Below are positions 11,773 to 27,118 of a DNA stretch of 64,000 nt, one piece after another. This DNA is from Xestospongia muta (Eukaryota; Porifera; Demospongiae; Haplosclerida; Petrosiidae). Under the pieces are notes generated by a model. It ran no database searches and was not told where the DNA came from. It was given only the letters and a program-made list of their open reading frames with translations. The position numbers and the translations under genes were made by a program. The stretch lies in assembly GCA_963693285.1 (NCBI GenBank), contig OY848917.1, positions 17,469,245 through 17,533,244 on the forward strand, written 5' to 3'. The stretch's first letter is position 1. Each line of letters starts with the position of its first letter.

Positions 11773-12846
11773 ATGCAAGGACTTATAACATTGTTGTTCT
11801 TGTGCTTCTCTCCATTGTTGGTGAGTTAGTTACTACCACTTCAACAATTTTGCATTTTACTTACTAATAAAAAGGTGACTGGAGAATGGACTCTAGATGT
11901 CTCACTAATACAGTATACTAATACTTATCATGTCTATCATCAAAGTGTAAATTCATACTGCTGTTGTCATGATACTAGTAACTGTCATTCATTAATAAAT
12001 GAGACACAATGTTCTAATGATTGTGGTAGTGTCTTAGTGATGTGTCTACATCAAATGTATGCCTGTACAGGAGGCATGTCCTATTTATCACTGTCAAGTG
12101 ACAATGTTACTTTTAGTAATTTGTCATTACAATTTACCAGCAAGATATTCCAACCTGTAAGTAATGATTATATAACAACTAGAAGTCAATATGTGTCATT
12201 TGTACAGACCAAAGGCAAGACAGTATTCTATACTCATCAGTAATAAAAGAAGAAACATCAGTTCCCACTCCTACTCTTTTAAGTAAGGTCACTGTTTAAT
12301 ATTAAAATAAATTTAGTAACATTATAGAATATTGAGGCATGTAAATATGTTAATAATTTTATTTACTTGACAGATATAACAATTAAGTCAAGTAGTAAAT
12401 GACAAGTATTGTCATATATACCTGCTACATTACTGGTCTTTGCTCTAATATTCATAGCAGTACTACTTGCAGTCAAATGTAAATCTAAATATCAAAAGAA
12501 GGTGAGTAGATATTAAAATTGATGAATTAAGAAATATAGAATTAACTAATAACTTTGTCCTTGTTATAGACAATCCCCACAAATATGAATGTTTGCTATA
12601 GTACAGTCATGAGAGAAGCCAACCCAAACAGGTAAACATCTAGTATTTCTATTTAACTGCAGATACTTATTCACAGTAAAGTTATGCCTACTATATATTA
12701 GTTTTACAGGTCCTCATAACAGCTTCATCCAAAATCCTGACACTTTTAATACTAGAGAGGCTATTGTTTATGAAACAATAACACCAGTAAATCAGAAAGT
12801 AACATCACCCCTACCACTGAGGGAGTCCAGTACAACAACCTATTGA
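11773..12846 (+). pseudogene. D3: short-tail Delta-like gene with an internal deletion
   Basis: Start and exon 1 (11773-11820) and the first MNNL part are intact. At about 12217 the coding sequence jumps from the MNNL (QTKG) to the end of the fourth EGF exon (ACAGTATTCTATACTCATC). This removes the DSL domain and all EGF repeats and changes the frame, giving a stop at 12241. The membrane exon has TGA in place of the conserved Trp codon (near 12409). The short tail continues to TTTY-stop at 12846. Not a functional ligand. Confidence 0.85.
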
Positions 12847-13653
12847 CATTATTTGAGGAAGAGCATATTGAAAGTTTAACAACTGTTTACTCTGTCATTC
12901 ACTCTTAATAGTTACACTTATATATGACTCAGAATTAATTTCTATATATTGTTTGTTTCCTCTAATCAACACTTGGTCTATAACATTATTGAAGTATTTT
13001 TATATTACGCTCATTTTGCAAACTTATATTATATTTACTGTAAAATGTGGATGGAACATGTAAGTCACATAAACAAAGGTAGAAAGATCATACTATCCCT
13101 ATAGCAATATGAGTGCAGTAGACCTCTATTGAATAGATAATAACCTTAAGAAATTGATGTTATTTCATTAATTAAAAATCAACAGTATTCACTCTATTTC
13201 TCTCCCATGACAACAACTTGTATAGTACCAGTGACATTGAAGAAACAATGCACATACAGGCAAATTTAGTGTAAGCTTAATTAATATACTACAAAAACAA
13301 TTATTGTTTATTTGGAAATCTATGAATACCACTCCTGTGTAATGATGGCATTACTTTAATATAAAAGGGTATTAACTAACTTTTTAAATGTAGTTAATTG
13401 AAAATATTGTTTTAGGTGCATATATATAAATAAACATATAATATTTCATATAGCAAATCAAAATTATATTGTGTTTATGGTACACTATATTATTTATTTA
13501 AAGCAATAAAATATCTCGATAACATTATACTTCACAATAACTTCATTCTGTTTGAAGATATACAACCACTCTAGTTATCATTGATATGTATGTCATCCAA
13601 AGAAATCAGAGTTTACATTAAAAAGACTAAATAACATGATTCAAAGCAGACTG

Positions 13654-13689
<36 letters not shown>

Positions 13690-14059
13690 ATTTATACTTC
13701 TTTAATGAACAGCATTTTAAAAAACAATTTCAAGTCCCATATTATAATTTTTGATATTATATTTAGTGAGTCATTGTACTAATATAATTTATACTCGAAT
13801 GTTTATTATTATTTATAAATGTAAAGTTTGTCATCTCACAGTTAAAGACAGTAAGACATTTGTAACTTAACATATTTGATTTTGAAATTACTCTAATATA
13901 TAATGACTAAGTAACTACACCACATGTTATTCAAAGCTCTGATTACATATGTTAATACTTTGTATTAATTTCCTCATATGGTAAATATTGCAAAGTCATG
14001 TTTTCAATATCTATTCTTGATTAAAGCATCTTCAATGTCATTCTAACAGTGATAAAGAC
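12847..14059 (+). repeat. Delta-gene intergenic flank, copy 2, with (TA)n
   Basis: Closely similar to 6294-7476 and includes the out-of-frame VYSVIHS remnant ending near 12908 and a (TA)n tract at about 13657-13687. No gene is seen. Confidence 0.8.
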
Positions 14060-15951
14060 ATGCAAGGACTGATACCATTGTTGTTCTTGTGCTTCTCTCC
14101 ATTGTTGGTGAGTTAATTACTATCACTTCAATAATTTTGCATTTACTTACTAATAAAGGTGACTGGAAAATGGGCTCTAGATGTCTCACTAATACAGTAT
14201 ACTAATACTTACCATGTCTATCATCAAAGTCTAAATTCATACTGCTGTTGTCATGATACTAGTATCTGTCTTTCATTAATAAATGAGACACAATGTTCTA
14301 ATGATTGTGGTGGTGTCTTAGTGATGTGTCTACATCAAAAGTATGCCTGTACAGGAGGCACATCCTATTTATCACTGTCAAGTGACAATGTTACTTTTAG
14401 TAATTTGTCACTACAATTTACCAGCAAGATATTCCAACCTGTAAGTAATGATTATATAACAACTAGAAGTCAATATGTGTCATTTGTACAGACCAAAGGC
14501 AAATTCAAGATTTGTGTATATGATCATTTATGGCAGGAACAAATAGATGTCATTAATATCAATTTAATAAGCCATACACCTGTTAAACAAATGTACAGTA
14601 GTAATACTCAGATCCTGTTAAATTATTATCTCCACTGTACTACACACTATTATGGTGAACAGTGTAAGGTGTATTGTAATCCTAATAATACTATAGGACA
14701 TTACAAATGTGATAGTAATGGAACGAAGATATGTCTTGAGGGATACACTGAAGATACCAACTGTACTAAAGGTAAAGATTATACACATAATATATTAATA
14801 AATCAGCACTATCTTATATATTGTAGCTTTATGCTCAAATGGTTGTAATACTATTGGTGGTCATTGTATATCTCCAAATGTTTGTGAGTGTTATTCTGGA
14901 TGGACTGGTCATAATTGTAGTACACCAGTTTGTTCTAATGGCTGTCTTCATGGATATTGTTATCAACCTGACTATTGCCTATGTAAAGATGGTTGGAGAG
15001 GAGACAATTGTTCACAACCATTATGTTCACATGTTTGTGTACATGGTCAATGCAGTAGTCCTGATAATTGTACTTGTTATGGAGGTTGGTTTGGTGATAA
15101 TTGTTCACAACCATTATGTTCACATGTTTGTGTACATGGTCAATGCAGTAGTCCTGATAATTGTACTTGTTTTGGAGGTTGGTTTGGTGATAACTGTTCC
15201 CAACCAGTTTGTATGAAACACTGTAATCTTACAAATGGATATTGTATACAACCTGGAGAATGTTTATGTAAGTATAGTTGGGATGGTGTATATTGTAATG
15301 TCTCAAAGGATAACAATGAAACAGGAAGTGTTCTGTACTCATCAGCAACGAAAAAAGAAACATCAGTTCCCACTCCTACTCTTTTAAGTAAGGTCGTTGT
15401 GTAATATTAAAATAAATTTAGTGACATTATAGAATATTGAGGCATGTAAATATGTTAATAATTTTATTTACTTGACAGATATAACAACTAAGTCAAGTAG
15501 TAAATGGCAAGTATTGTCATATATACTGGCTACATTACTGGTCTTTGCTCTCATATTCATAGCAGTACTACTTGCAGTCAACTGTAAACCTAAATATCAA
15601 AAGAAGGTGAGTAGATATTAAAATTGATGAATTAAGAAATATAGAATTGACTATTAACTTTGTCCTTGTTATAGACAATCCCCACAAATATGAATGTTTG
15701 CTATAGTACAGTCATGAGAGAAGCCAATCCAAACAGGTAAACATCAAATATTCCTATTTAACTGCAGGTACTTATTCACAGTAAAGTTATGCCTACTAAA
15801 TATTAGTTTTATAGGTCCTCATAACAGCTTCATTCAACATTCTGACACTTTTAATACTAGAGAGGCTATTGTTTATGAAACAGTAACACCAGTAAATCAG
15901 AAAGTAACATCACCCCTACCACTGAGGGAGTCCAGTACAACAACCTATTGA
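14060..15951 (+). CDS. D4: short-tail Delta-like ligand with five EGF repeats
   Basis: Exons 14060-14107, 14159-14771, 14827-15387, 15479-15606, 15675-15736 and 15828-15951; phases agree and give 511 residues. Splicing of the in-frame 51-bp segment 14441-14491 would give 494. Order: signal peptide, MNNL, DSL (HYYGEQC, GHYKC), five EGF repeats, membrane span (about 418-441) and a 66-residue tail. The third EGF repeat is tandemly duplicated (CSHVCVHGQC occurs twice), unlike its neighbours. The tail carries VCYSTV and IVYETV, both fitting the ITIM consensus, and ends TTTY. The last acceptor is placed at CATAACAG because the upstream AG would give an immediate stop. The gene looks intact; a Notch-ligand role is inferred from its domains. 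Confidence 0.85.
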
Positions 15952-16732
15952 CATTATTTGAGAAAGAGCATATTGAAAGTTCAACAATTGTTTACTCTGT
16001 TATTCACTCTCAATAGTTACACTTATATATGACTTAGAATTAACTTCTATATAATAATATTTGTTTCTTCTAATCAACATTTGGTCAATAACATTATTAA
16101 AGCAATTGTATATTATGCTCAATTTGCAAACTTATATTTTATTTACTGTAAAATGTGGATGGAACATGTAAGAAATTACATAAACAAATGTAGAAAGACT
16201 ATACCATCCCTATACCACTATGAGTGCTGTAGATCTCTATTGAATGGGTAATGAGCCTTTAGAAATTGATGTTATTTTATTAATTGAAAATCAACTGTAT
16301 TCAGTCTATCTCTCATGACAACAACTTGTATAGTACCAGTGACATTGAAGAAAACAATGCATTCACAGGCAAATTTAGTGTAAGCTTAATATACTACAAA
16401 AAATAAATTATAGTTTATTTGTAAATCTATGAATACTACTCCTATGTAATTATGGTAATACCTTAATATAAAAAGATATTAACTAAACTGACTTTTTAAA
16501 CTTAGTTAATTGAAAATATTGTTATGGACACATATACATAAATAAAAATATAATATTTCATATAGCAAATCAAAATTATATTGTGTTTATGATACACAAT
16601 ATTATTTATTTAAAGCAATAAAATATATTGATAACATTATACTTCACAATAACTTCATTCTGTTTGAAGATATACAACCACTCTAGTTATTATTGATATG
16701 TATGTCATCCAAAGAAATCAGAGTTTACATCA
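15952..16732 (+). repeat. Delta-gene intergenic flank, copy 3, truncated
   Basis: Matches the flank after D1 and D3 but stops at about 16732, right after CAGAGTTTACATCAAAG. The (TA)n tract and the 5' half of the following Delta gene are absent. The next base lies inside a Delta EGF exon. Confidence 0.8.
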
Positions 16733-17797
16733 AAGTTGTTTTGGAGGTTGGTTTGGTGATAACTGTTCCCAACCAGTTTGTATGGAACACTGTGATTTTA
16801 CAAATGAATATTGTATACAACCTGGAGAGTGTTTATGTAAATATAGTTGGGATGGTGTATATTGTAATGTCTCAAAGGATAACAATGAAACAGAAAAAGG
16901 TTCACTATCAATTAACAGTGAATTCAAATTTTATAACACTAACACCTACTTTATTGTTTTCAAGTAAGCTATATCATCTTAAAGATGTAATAGATAATTT
17001 TTAATTGTGATTATTGTATACTGATAGCAAACTGATGATATAATGTGACTTGTTAAGAGGATAAATGTTAGTAATGCAGCACTACCTAGTAGGAAGAAAT
17101 GAAAGATGTTTTATTTATTGCTAACCTATGCAAGCTAATGAAAATTTTAACTTATTATTCTTGACATGTTATTTAAATAAACAAAAATGAATCAGAAATT
17201 TTCAAGTGGCAAGTTTCTACATATGTACTGGCTTCATTACTAGTAGTTTGTCTAACAATGATTATAACACTTCTTGAATTGCTTACACCGTTACTTAAAA
17301 AGAAACAATTGAAGTGTCAAAAAGACAACAGTGAGTTTACACTAATTTATATTTTCCAATGTTTCATTGAATGTAATTATAGGGAATAACCAAATTGTAC
17401 TACATAATCCACATGGATCAAAATCAACAAAAGATTTAAAATTGATCGTATATGACAGTGTATCACTTAATGATGGACAGGTAAAAGAAAACAGTCATTT
17501 TCCTCCAATAAGTTTGAAAGCTGATTCACAAAAGCTTTGTTCATCAACTTATGATGTTTTAACTGATTGTGGTAGTTTAAACCAACATTCTAACACTATA
17601 ACTCCTTCAAATTCTTGTATATATGATGTAGTCCTACCTATTGTGTTGAAGACATATCCACATCGATCATTACCACACCAGCTGATGAAGACACTCATCA
17701 ATATAATAAGTTGTTTATATTCTCTGAGGAAAGACAGAGTGATGATATAACAGGTACATATTCACCTATCACATTGCATACTGGGCAACAATGGATC
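16733..17797 (+). pseudogene. D5: 3' fragment of a long-tail Delta gene
   Basis: It begins in the third EGF repeat (CFGGWFGDNC) and lacks the signal peptide, MNNL and DSL. The fourth EGF repeat is followed by an insertion (GAAAAAGG) that shifts the frame near 16897. The acceptor of the membrane exon is lost (TTATTTAAATAAAC in place of TTATTTAGATAAC, near 17173). The tail exon (from about 17384) keeps IVYDSV and SSTYDVL but has a frame-shifting change near 17641 (CCTATTGTGTTGAAG). It is cut off at ATGGATC (17797), where unrelated sequence begins. Confidence 0.85.
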
Positions 17798-20569
<2,772 letters not shown>

Positions 20570-21367
20570 CATTATTTGAGAAAGAGCATATTGAAAGTTC
20601 AACAATTGTTTACTCTGTTATTCACTCTCAATAGTTACGCTTATATATGACTCAGAATTAACTTCTATATAATAATGTTTGTTTCCTCTAATCAACACTT
20701 GGTCTATAACATTATTAAAGTATTTTTATATTACACTCAATTTGCAAACTTATATTATATTTATTGTAAAATGGGAATGGATCATGTAAGTTACATAAAC
20801 AAATGTAGAAAGATCATACCATCCCTATACCACTATGAGTGCTCTAGGTCTCTATTGAATAGGTAATGAGCCTTGAGGAATTGATGTCATTTCATTAATT
20901 GAAAATCAACAATATTCGGTCTATCTCTATCCCATGACAACAACTTGTATAGTACCAGTGACATTGAAGAAAACAATGCATGTACAGGCAAATATAGTGT
21001 AAGCTTAATATACTACAAACTACAAAAACAATTATTGTTTTTTTGGAAATCTATGAATACCACTCCTATGTGATGATGGCATTACTAACTAACTTTTTAA
21101 ACTTAGATAATTGAAAATATTGTTTTAGGCACATACATATAAATAAACATATAATATTTCATATAACAAATCAAAATTTTATTGTGTTTATGGTACACTA
21201 TATTATTTATTTAAAGCAATAAAATATCTTGATAACATTATACTTCACAATAACTTCATTCTGTTTGAAGATATACAACCACTCTAGTTATCATTGATAT
21301 GTATGTCATCCAAAGAAATCAGAGTTTACAATAAAAAAACTAAATAACATGACTCAAAGCAGACTGA

Positions 21368-21438
<71 letters not shown>

Positions 21439-21799
21439 ATTTATACTTCTTTAATGAACAGTATTTTAAAAAACAATTTCAAGTCCGTTATTATAATTAT
21501 TATTATATTTAGTGAGTCATTGTACTAATATATTTTATACTCGAATGTTTATTATTATTTATGAATGTAAAGTTTGTCATCTCACAGTTAAAGACAGTAA
21601 GACATTTGTAACTTAACATATTTGAATTTGAAATTACTCTAATGACTAAGTAACTACACCACATGTTATTTAAAGCACTGATTACATATGTTAATACTTT
21701 GTATTAGTTTCCTCATATGGTAAAAATTGCAAAGTCATGTTTTCAATATCTATTCTTGATTAAAAGCATTTTCAATGTTATTCTAACAGTGATAAAGAC
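20570..21799 (+). repeat. Delta-gene intergenic flank, copy 4, with the longest (TA)n
   Basis: Same block as 6294-7476, with a (TA)n tract of about 65 bases at 21372-21436. No gene is seen. Confidence 0.8.
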
Positions 21800-23668
21800 A
21801 TGCAAGGACTGATAACATTGTTGTTCTTGTGCTTCATTCCACTGTTGGTGAGTTGATTACTATCACTTCAATAATTTTGTATTTTTACTTACTAATAAAG
21901 GTGACTGGAAAATGGACTCTAGATGTCTCACTAATACAGTATACTAATACTTACCATGTTTATCATCAAAGTGTAAATTCATACTGCTGTTGTCATGATA
22001 CTAGTAACTGTCATTCATTAATAAATGAGACACAATGTTCTAATGATTGTGGTGGTGAATTAGTGATGTGTCTACATCAAAAGTATGCCTGTACAGGAGG
22101 CACATCCTATTTATCACTGTCAAATGACAGTGTTACTTTTAGTAATTTGTCATTACAATTTACCAGCAAGACATTTCAACCTGTAAGTAATGATTATATA
22201 ACAACTAGAAGTCATATGTGTCATTTGTACAGACCAAAGGCATATTCAAGATTCATGTATCTGATCATTTAAGGCAGGAACAAATAGATGTCTTTAATAT
22301 AAATTTAATAAGCCATACACATGTTAAACAAATGTATGGTAGTAATACTCAAATCCTGTTAAATTATTATCTCCACTGTACTACACATTATTATGGTGAA
22401 CAGTGTAAGGTGTATTGTAAACCTAATAATACTATAGGCCACTACAGATGTGATAGTAATGGAGCTAAGATATGTCTTGAAGGATACTCTGAAGACACCA
22501 ATTGCACTAAAGGTAAAGATTATATAGATAATATATTAATAGACTAGCACTATCTTATATATTGTAGCTTTATGTTCAAATGGTTGTAATACTATTGGTG
22601 GTCATTGTGTATCTCCTAATGTATGTGAGTGTTATTCTGGATGGACTGGTCATAATTGTAGTACACCAGTTTGCACTAATGGTTGTCTTCATGGATATTG
22701 TTATCAACCTGACTATTGTCTATGTAAAAATGGTTGGAAAGGTTACAATTGCTCACAACCATTATGTTCACATGTTTGTGTACATGGGCAATGCAGTAGT
22801 CCTGATAATTGCACTTGTTTTGGAGGTTGGTTTGGTGATAACTGTTCCCAACCAGTTTGTATGGAAAACTGTAATCTTACAAATGGATATTGTATACAAC
22901 CTGGAGAGTGTTTATGTAAATATAGTTGGGATGGTGTATATTGTAATGCCTCAAAAGATAACACTGAAACAGACAGTATTCTATACTCATCAGTAATAAA
23001 AGAAGAAACATCAGTTCCCACTCCTACTCTTTTAAGTAAGGTCACTGTGTAATATTAAAATAAATTTAGTAACATTATAGAGTATTGAGGCATGTATTTG
23101 TTATTGATGCCACAATAATATTATTTACTTGACAGATATAACAACTAAGTCAAGTAGTAAATGGCAAGTATTGTCATATATACTGGCTACATTACTGGTC
23201 TTTGTTATCATATTAATAGCAGTACTACTTGCATTCAAATGTAAATCCAAATATCAAAAGAAGGTGAGTACAGATTAAAATCTATGAATTAAGAAATATA
23301 GAATTGACTAATAACTTTGTCCTTGTTATAGACAATTCCCACAAATATAAATGTCTGCTATAGTACAGTCATGAGAGAAGCCTATCCAAACAGGTAAACA
23401 TCTAATATTTCTATTTAACTGCAGGTACTTATTCACAGTAAAGTTATGCCTACTATATATTAGTTTTATAGGTCCTCATAACAGCTTCATTCAACATTCT
23501 GACACTTTTAATACTAGAGAGGCTATTGTTTATGAAACTGTAACACCAGTAAATCAGAAAGTAACATCACCCCTACCACTGAGGGAGCCCAGTACAACAA
23601 TGACATTATTTGAGAAAGAGCATATTGAAAGTTCAACAACTGTTTACTCTGCTATTCACTCTCAATAG
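21800..23668 (+). CDS. D7: short-tail Delta-like ligand with an extended tail
   Basis: Exons 21800-21847, 21901-22182, 22233-22512, 22568-23035, 23136-23263, 23332-23393 and 23485-23668 give 483 residues. The 50-bp intron 22183-22232 is required: siblings have 51 in-frame bases there, and the one-base loss (GTCATATG for GTCAATATG) would otherwise shift the frame. Domains: signal peptide, MNNL, DSL (HYYGEQC, GHYRC), four EGF repeats, membrane span. The tail has VCYSTV and IVYETV. It lacks the five bases CCTAT that stop the D1 and D4 tails at TTTY, so it reads on to STTVYSAIHSQ and gains a third Tyr motif. If the 50-bp segment is not spliced, the copy is a pseudogene. Confidence 0.72.
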
Positions 23669-24427
23669 TTACACTTATATATGACTTAAAACTAACTTCT
23701 ATATAATAATATTTGTTTCCTCTAATCAACACTTGGTCAATAATATTATTAAAGCAATTGTATATTATGCTTAATTTGCAAACTTATATTTTATTTACTG
23801 TAAAATGTGGATGGAATATGTAAGAAATTACATAAACAAATGTAGAAAGACTATACCATCCCTATACCACTATGAGTGCTGTAGATCTCTATTGAATGGG
23901 TAATGAGCCTTGAGAAATTGATGTTATTTCATTAATTGAAAATCAACAATATTCAGTCTATCTCTCTCACATGACAACAACTTGTATAGTATCAGTGACA
24001 TTGAAAAAACAATTCATATATAGGCAAATTTGGTGTTAGATTAATATACTACAAAAATAAATTATAGTTTATTTGTAAATCTATGAATACCACTCCTATG
24101 TAATTATGGTATTACCTTAATACAAAAAGATATTAACTAAACTGACTTTTTAAACTTAGTTAATTGAAAATATTTTTATGGACACATATACATAAATAAA
24201 AATATAATATTTCATATAGCAAATCAAAATTATATTGTGTTTATGATACACAATATTATTTAAATTTATTTAAAGCAATAAAATATCTCAATGACATTAT
24301 ACTTCACAATAACTTCATTCTGTTTGAAGATATACAACCACTCTAGCTATCATTGATATGTATGTCATCTAAACAAATCAGAGTTTACATTAAAAAGATT
24401 AAATAAGATGATTCAAAGCAGATTGTA

Positions 24428-24459
<32 letters not shown>

Positions 24460-24817
24460 TTATACTGCTTTAATAAATTGCATTTTAAAAACAATTTCAA
24501 GTCCTATATTATAATTGTTATTATATTTAGTGTGTCATTGTACTAATATACTTTATACACAAAAGTTTATTATTATTTAGGAATGTAAAGTTTGTCACCT
24601 CACAGTTAAAGACAATAAGACATTTGTAACTTAATATAGTTGAATTTGAAATTGCTCTAATAACTAAGTAACTACACAACATGTTATTCAAAGCTCTGAA
24701 TACATATGTTAATACTTTGAATTAATTTCCTCATATGGTAAAAATTGCAAAGTCATGTTTTCAATATTTATTCTTGATTAAAAACATTTTCAATGTCATT
24801 CTAACAGTGATAAAGAG
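23669..24817 (+). repeat. Delta-gene intergenic flank, copy 5, with (TA)n
   Basis: Same block as before the other Delta genes, slightly more diverged (for example TATACACAAAAG for TATACTCGAATG), with a (TA)n tract at about 24428-24454. The stretch 31342-31733 before D9 matches this version best. No gene is seen. Confidence 0.8.
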
Positions 24818-27118
24818 ATGCAAGGACTGATACCATTGTTGTTCTTGTGCTTCTCTCCATTGTTGGTGAGTTGATTACTATCACTTCAATAATTTTGTAT
24901 TTTTACTTACTAATAAAGGTGACTGGAAAATGGACTCTAGATGTCTCACTAATACAGTATACTAATACTTACCATGTCTATCATCAAAGTGTAAATTCAT
25001 ACTGCTGTTGTCATGATACTAGTAACTGTCATTCATTAATAAATGAGACACAATGTTCTAATGATTGTGGTGGTGAATTAGTGATGTGTCTACATCAAAA
25101 GTATGCCTGTACAGGAGGCACATCCTATTTATCACTGTCAAATGACAGTGTTACTTTTAGTAATTTGTCATTACAATTTACCAGCAAGACATTTCAACCT
25201 GTAAGTAATGATTATATAACAACTAGAAGTCATATGTGTCATTTGTACAGACCAAAGGCATATTCAAGATTCATGTATCTGATCATTTAAGGCAGGAACA
25301 AATAGATGTCTTTAATATAAATTTAATAAGCCATACACATGTTAAACAAATGTATGGTAGTAATACTCAAATCCTGTTAAATTATTATCTCCACTGTACT
25401 ACACATTATTATGGTGAACAGTGTAAGGTGTATTGTAAACCTAATAATACTATAGGCCACTACAGATGTGATAGTAATGGAGCTAAGATATGTCTTGAAG
25501 GATACTCTGAAGACACCAACTGTACTAAAGGTAAATTATTAATTAATATATTAATAAATCACCACTATCTTTTATATTGTAGCTTTATGCTCAAATGGTT
25601 GTAATACTATTGGTGGTCATTGTATATCTCCTAATGTATGTGAGTGTTATTCTGGATGGACTGGTCATAATTGTAGTACACCAGTTTGTTCTAATGGCTG
25701 TCTTCATGGATATTGTTATCAACCTGACTATTGTTTATGTAAAGATGGTTGGAGAGGAGACAACTGTTCACAACCATCTTGTTCACATGTTTGTGTACAT
25801 GGTCAATGCAGTAGTCCTGATAATTGTACTTGTTTTGGAGGTTGGTTTGGTGATAACTGTTCTCAACCAGTTTGTATGGAACACTGTGATTTTACAAATG
25901 GATATTGTATACAACCTGGAGAATGTTTATGTAAATATAGTTGGGATGGTGTATATTGTAATGTCTCAAAGGATAACAATGAAACAGAAAGTGTTCACTA
26001 TCAATCAACAGTGAATTCAAATTTTATAACACTAACACCTACTTTATTGTTTTCAAGTAAGCTATAACATCTTAAAGATGTAATAGTTAGTTTGAAAATG
26101 TGATTATTGTATACTGATAGCAAACTAATGATATAATGTGATTTGTTAAGAGGATAAATGTTAGTAATGTAGCACTACCTAGTAGGAAGAAATAAAAGCT
26201 GTTTTAGTTATAGCTAACCTATGCAAGCTAATGAAATTTTTAACTTATTCTTCTTGACATGTTATTTAGATAACAAAAATGAGTCAAAATTTTTCAAGTG
26301 GCAAGTTTCTACATATGTACTGGCTACATTACTAGTAGTTTGTCTAACAATGATTATAACACTTCTTGTATTTCTTACACTGTCACTTAAAAAGAAACAA
26401 CTGAAGTGTCAAAAAGACAACAGTGAGTTTACACTAATTTATATTTACTAATGTTTCATTGAATGTAATTATAGGGAATAACCAGTTTGTACTACATAAT
26501 CCACATGGATCAAAATCAACAAAAGATTTAAAATTGATCGTATACAACAGTGTATCACTTAATGATGGACAGGTAAAAGAAAACAGTCATTTTCCTCCAA
26601 TAACTTTGAAAGGTGATTCACAAAAGCTTTGTTCATCTACTTACGATGTTCTAACTCATTGTGGTAGCTTAAACCAACATTCTAACACTCCTTCAAATAC
26701 TCATATATACGATGTAGTCCTACCTATTGATGAAGACATATCCACATCGACCATTACTACACCAGCTGATGAAGACACTCATCAATATAATAAGTTGTTT
26801 ATATTCTCTGAGGAAAGACAGAGTGAAGATACAACAGGTACATATTCATCTATCCCATTGCATACTGGGCAACAATGGATCAAGGATGATAGCAGTATAC
26901 CAGATAACAGGGTTCATGCTCCGGCATTAGTTTCTCCAGTCACTACTACTTCCTATGAAACTATTCAACCACTGAGTACTGGTCATGTTGTTAGCACATC
27001 ATCAATTGATGAAGTTATTCAGCATGAGTATGATATTATACTTGCTGAGTCTTCAAAGAAAAATATTGATGAAAAAATTATTGGTGCATATTCGGTTATC
27101 AGTGCTGACTGTATGTAA
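24818..27118 (+). CDS. D8: long-tail Delta-like (DSL) ligand
   Basis: Exons 24818-24865, 24919-25200, 25251-25530, 25583-26056, 26270-26422 and 26475-27118 give 626 residues, provided the 50-bp GTAAGT...TACAG segment 25201-25250 is spliced. It carries the same one-base loss as D7. Signal peptide, MNNL, DSL, four EGF repeats, the membrane span (WQVSTYVLATLLVVCLT...) and KKK precede a 214-residue tail. The tail has IVYNSV and STYDVL (ITIM pattern), YDVV, YNKL, TSYETI (TxYxxI), YDII and YSVI. From exon 1 to the end of the DSL exon it is almost identical to D7, then switches to D2/D9-like sequence, which suggests conversion or a hybrid origin. Confidence 0.75.

Noticed and set aside
21829..22272. 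D7 and D8 as frameshifted pseudogenes ending shortly after TTRSHMCHLYR
   Set aside because: The one-base loss lies inside a segment with perfect GT-AG borders and intron-like length; removing it restores both full gene models. Kept as the alternative if splicing is disproved.
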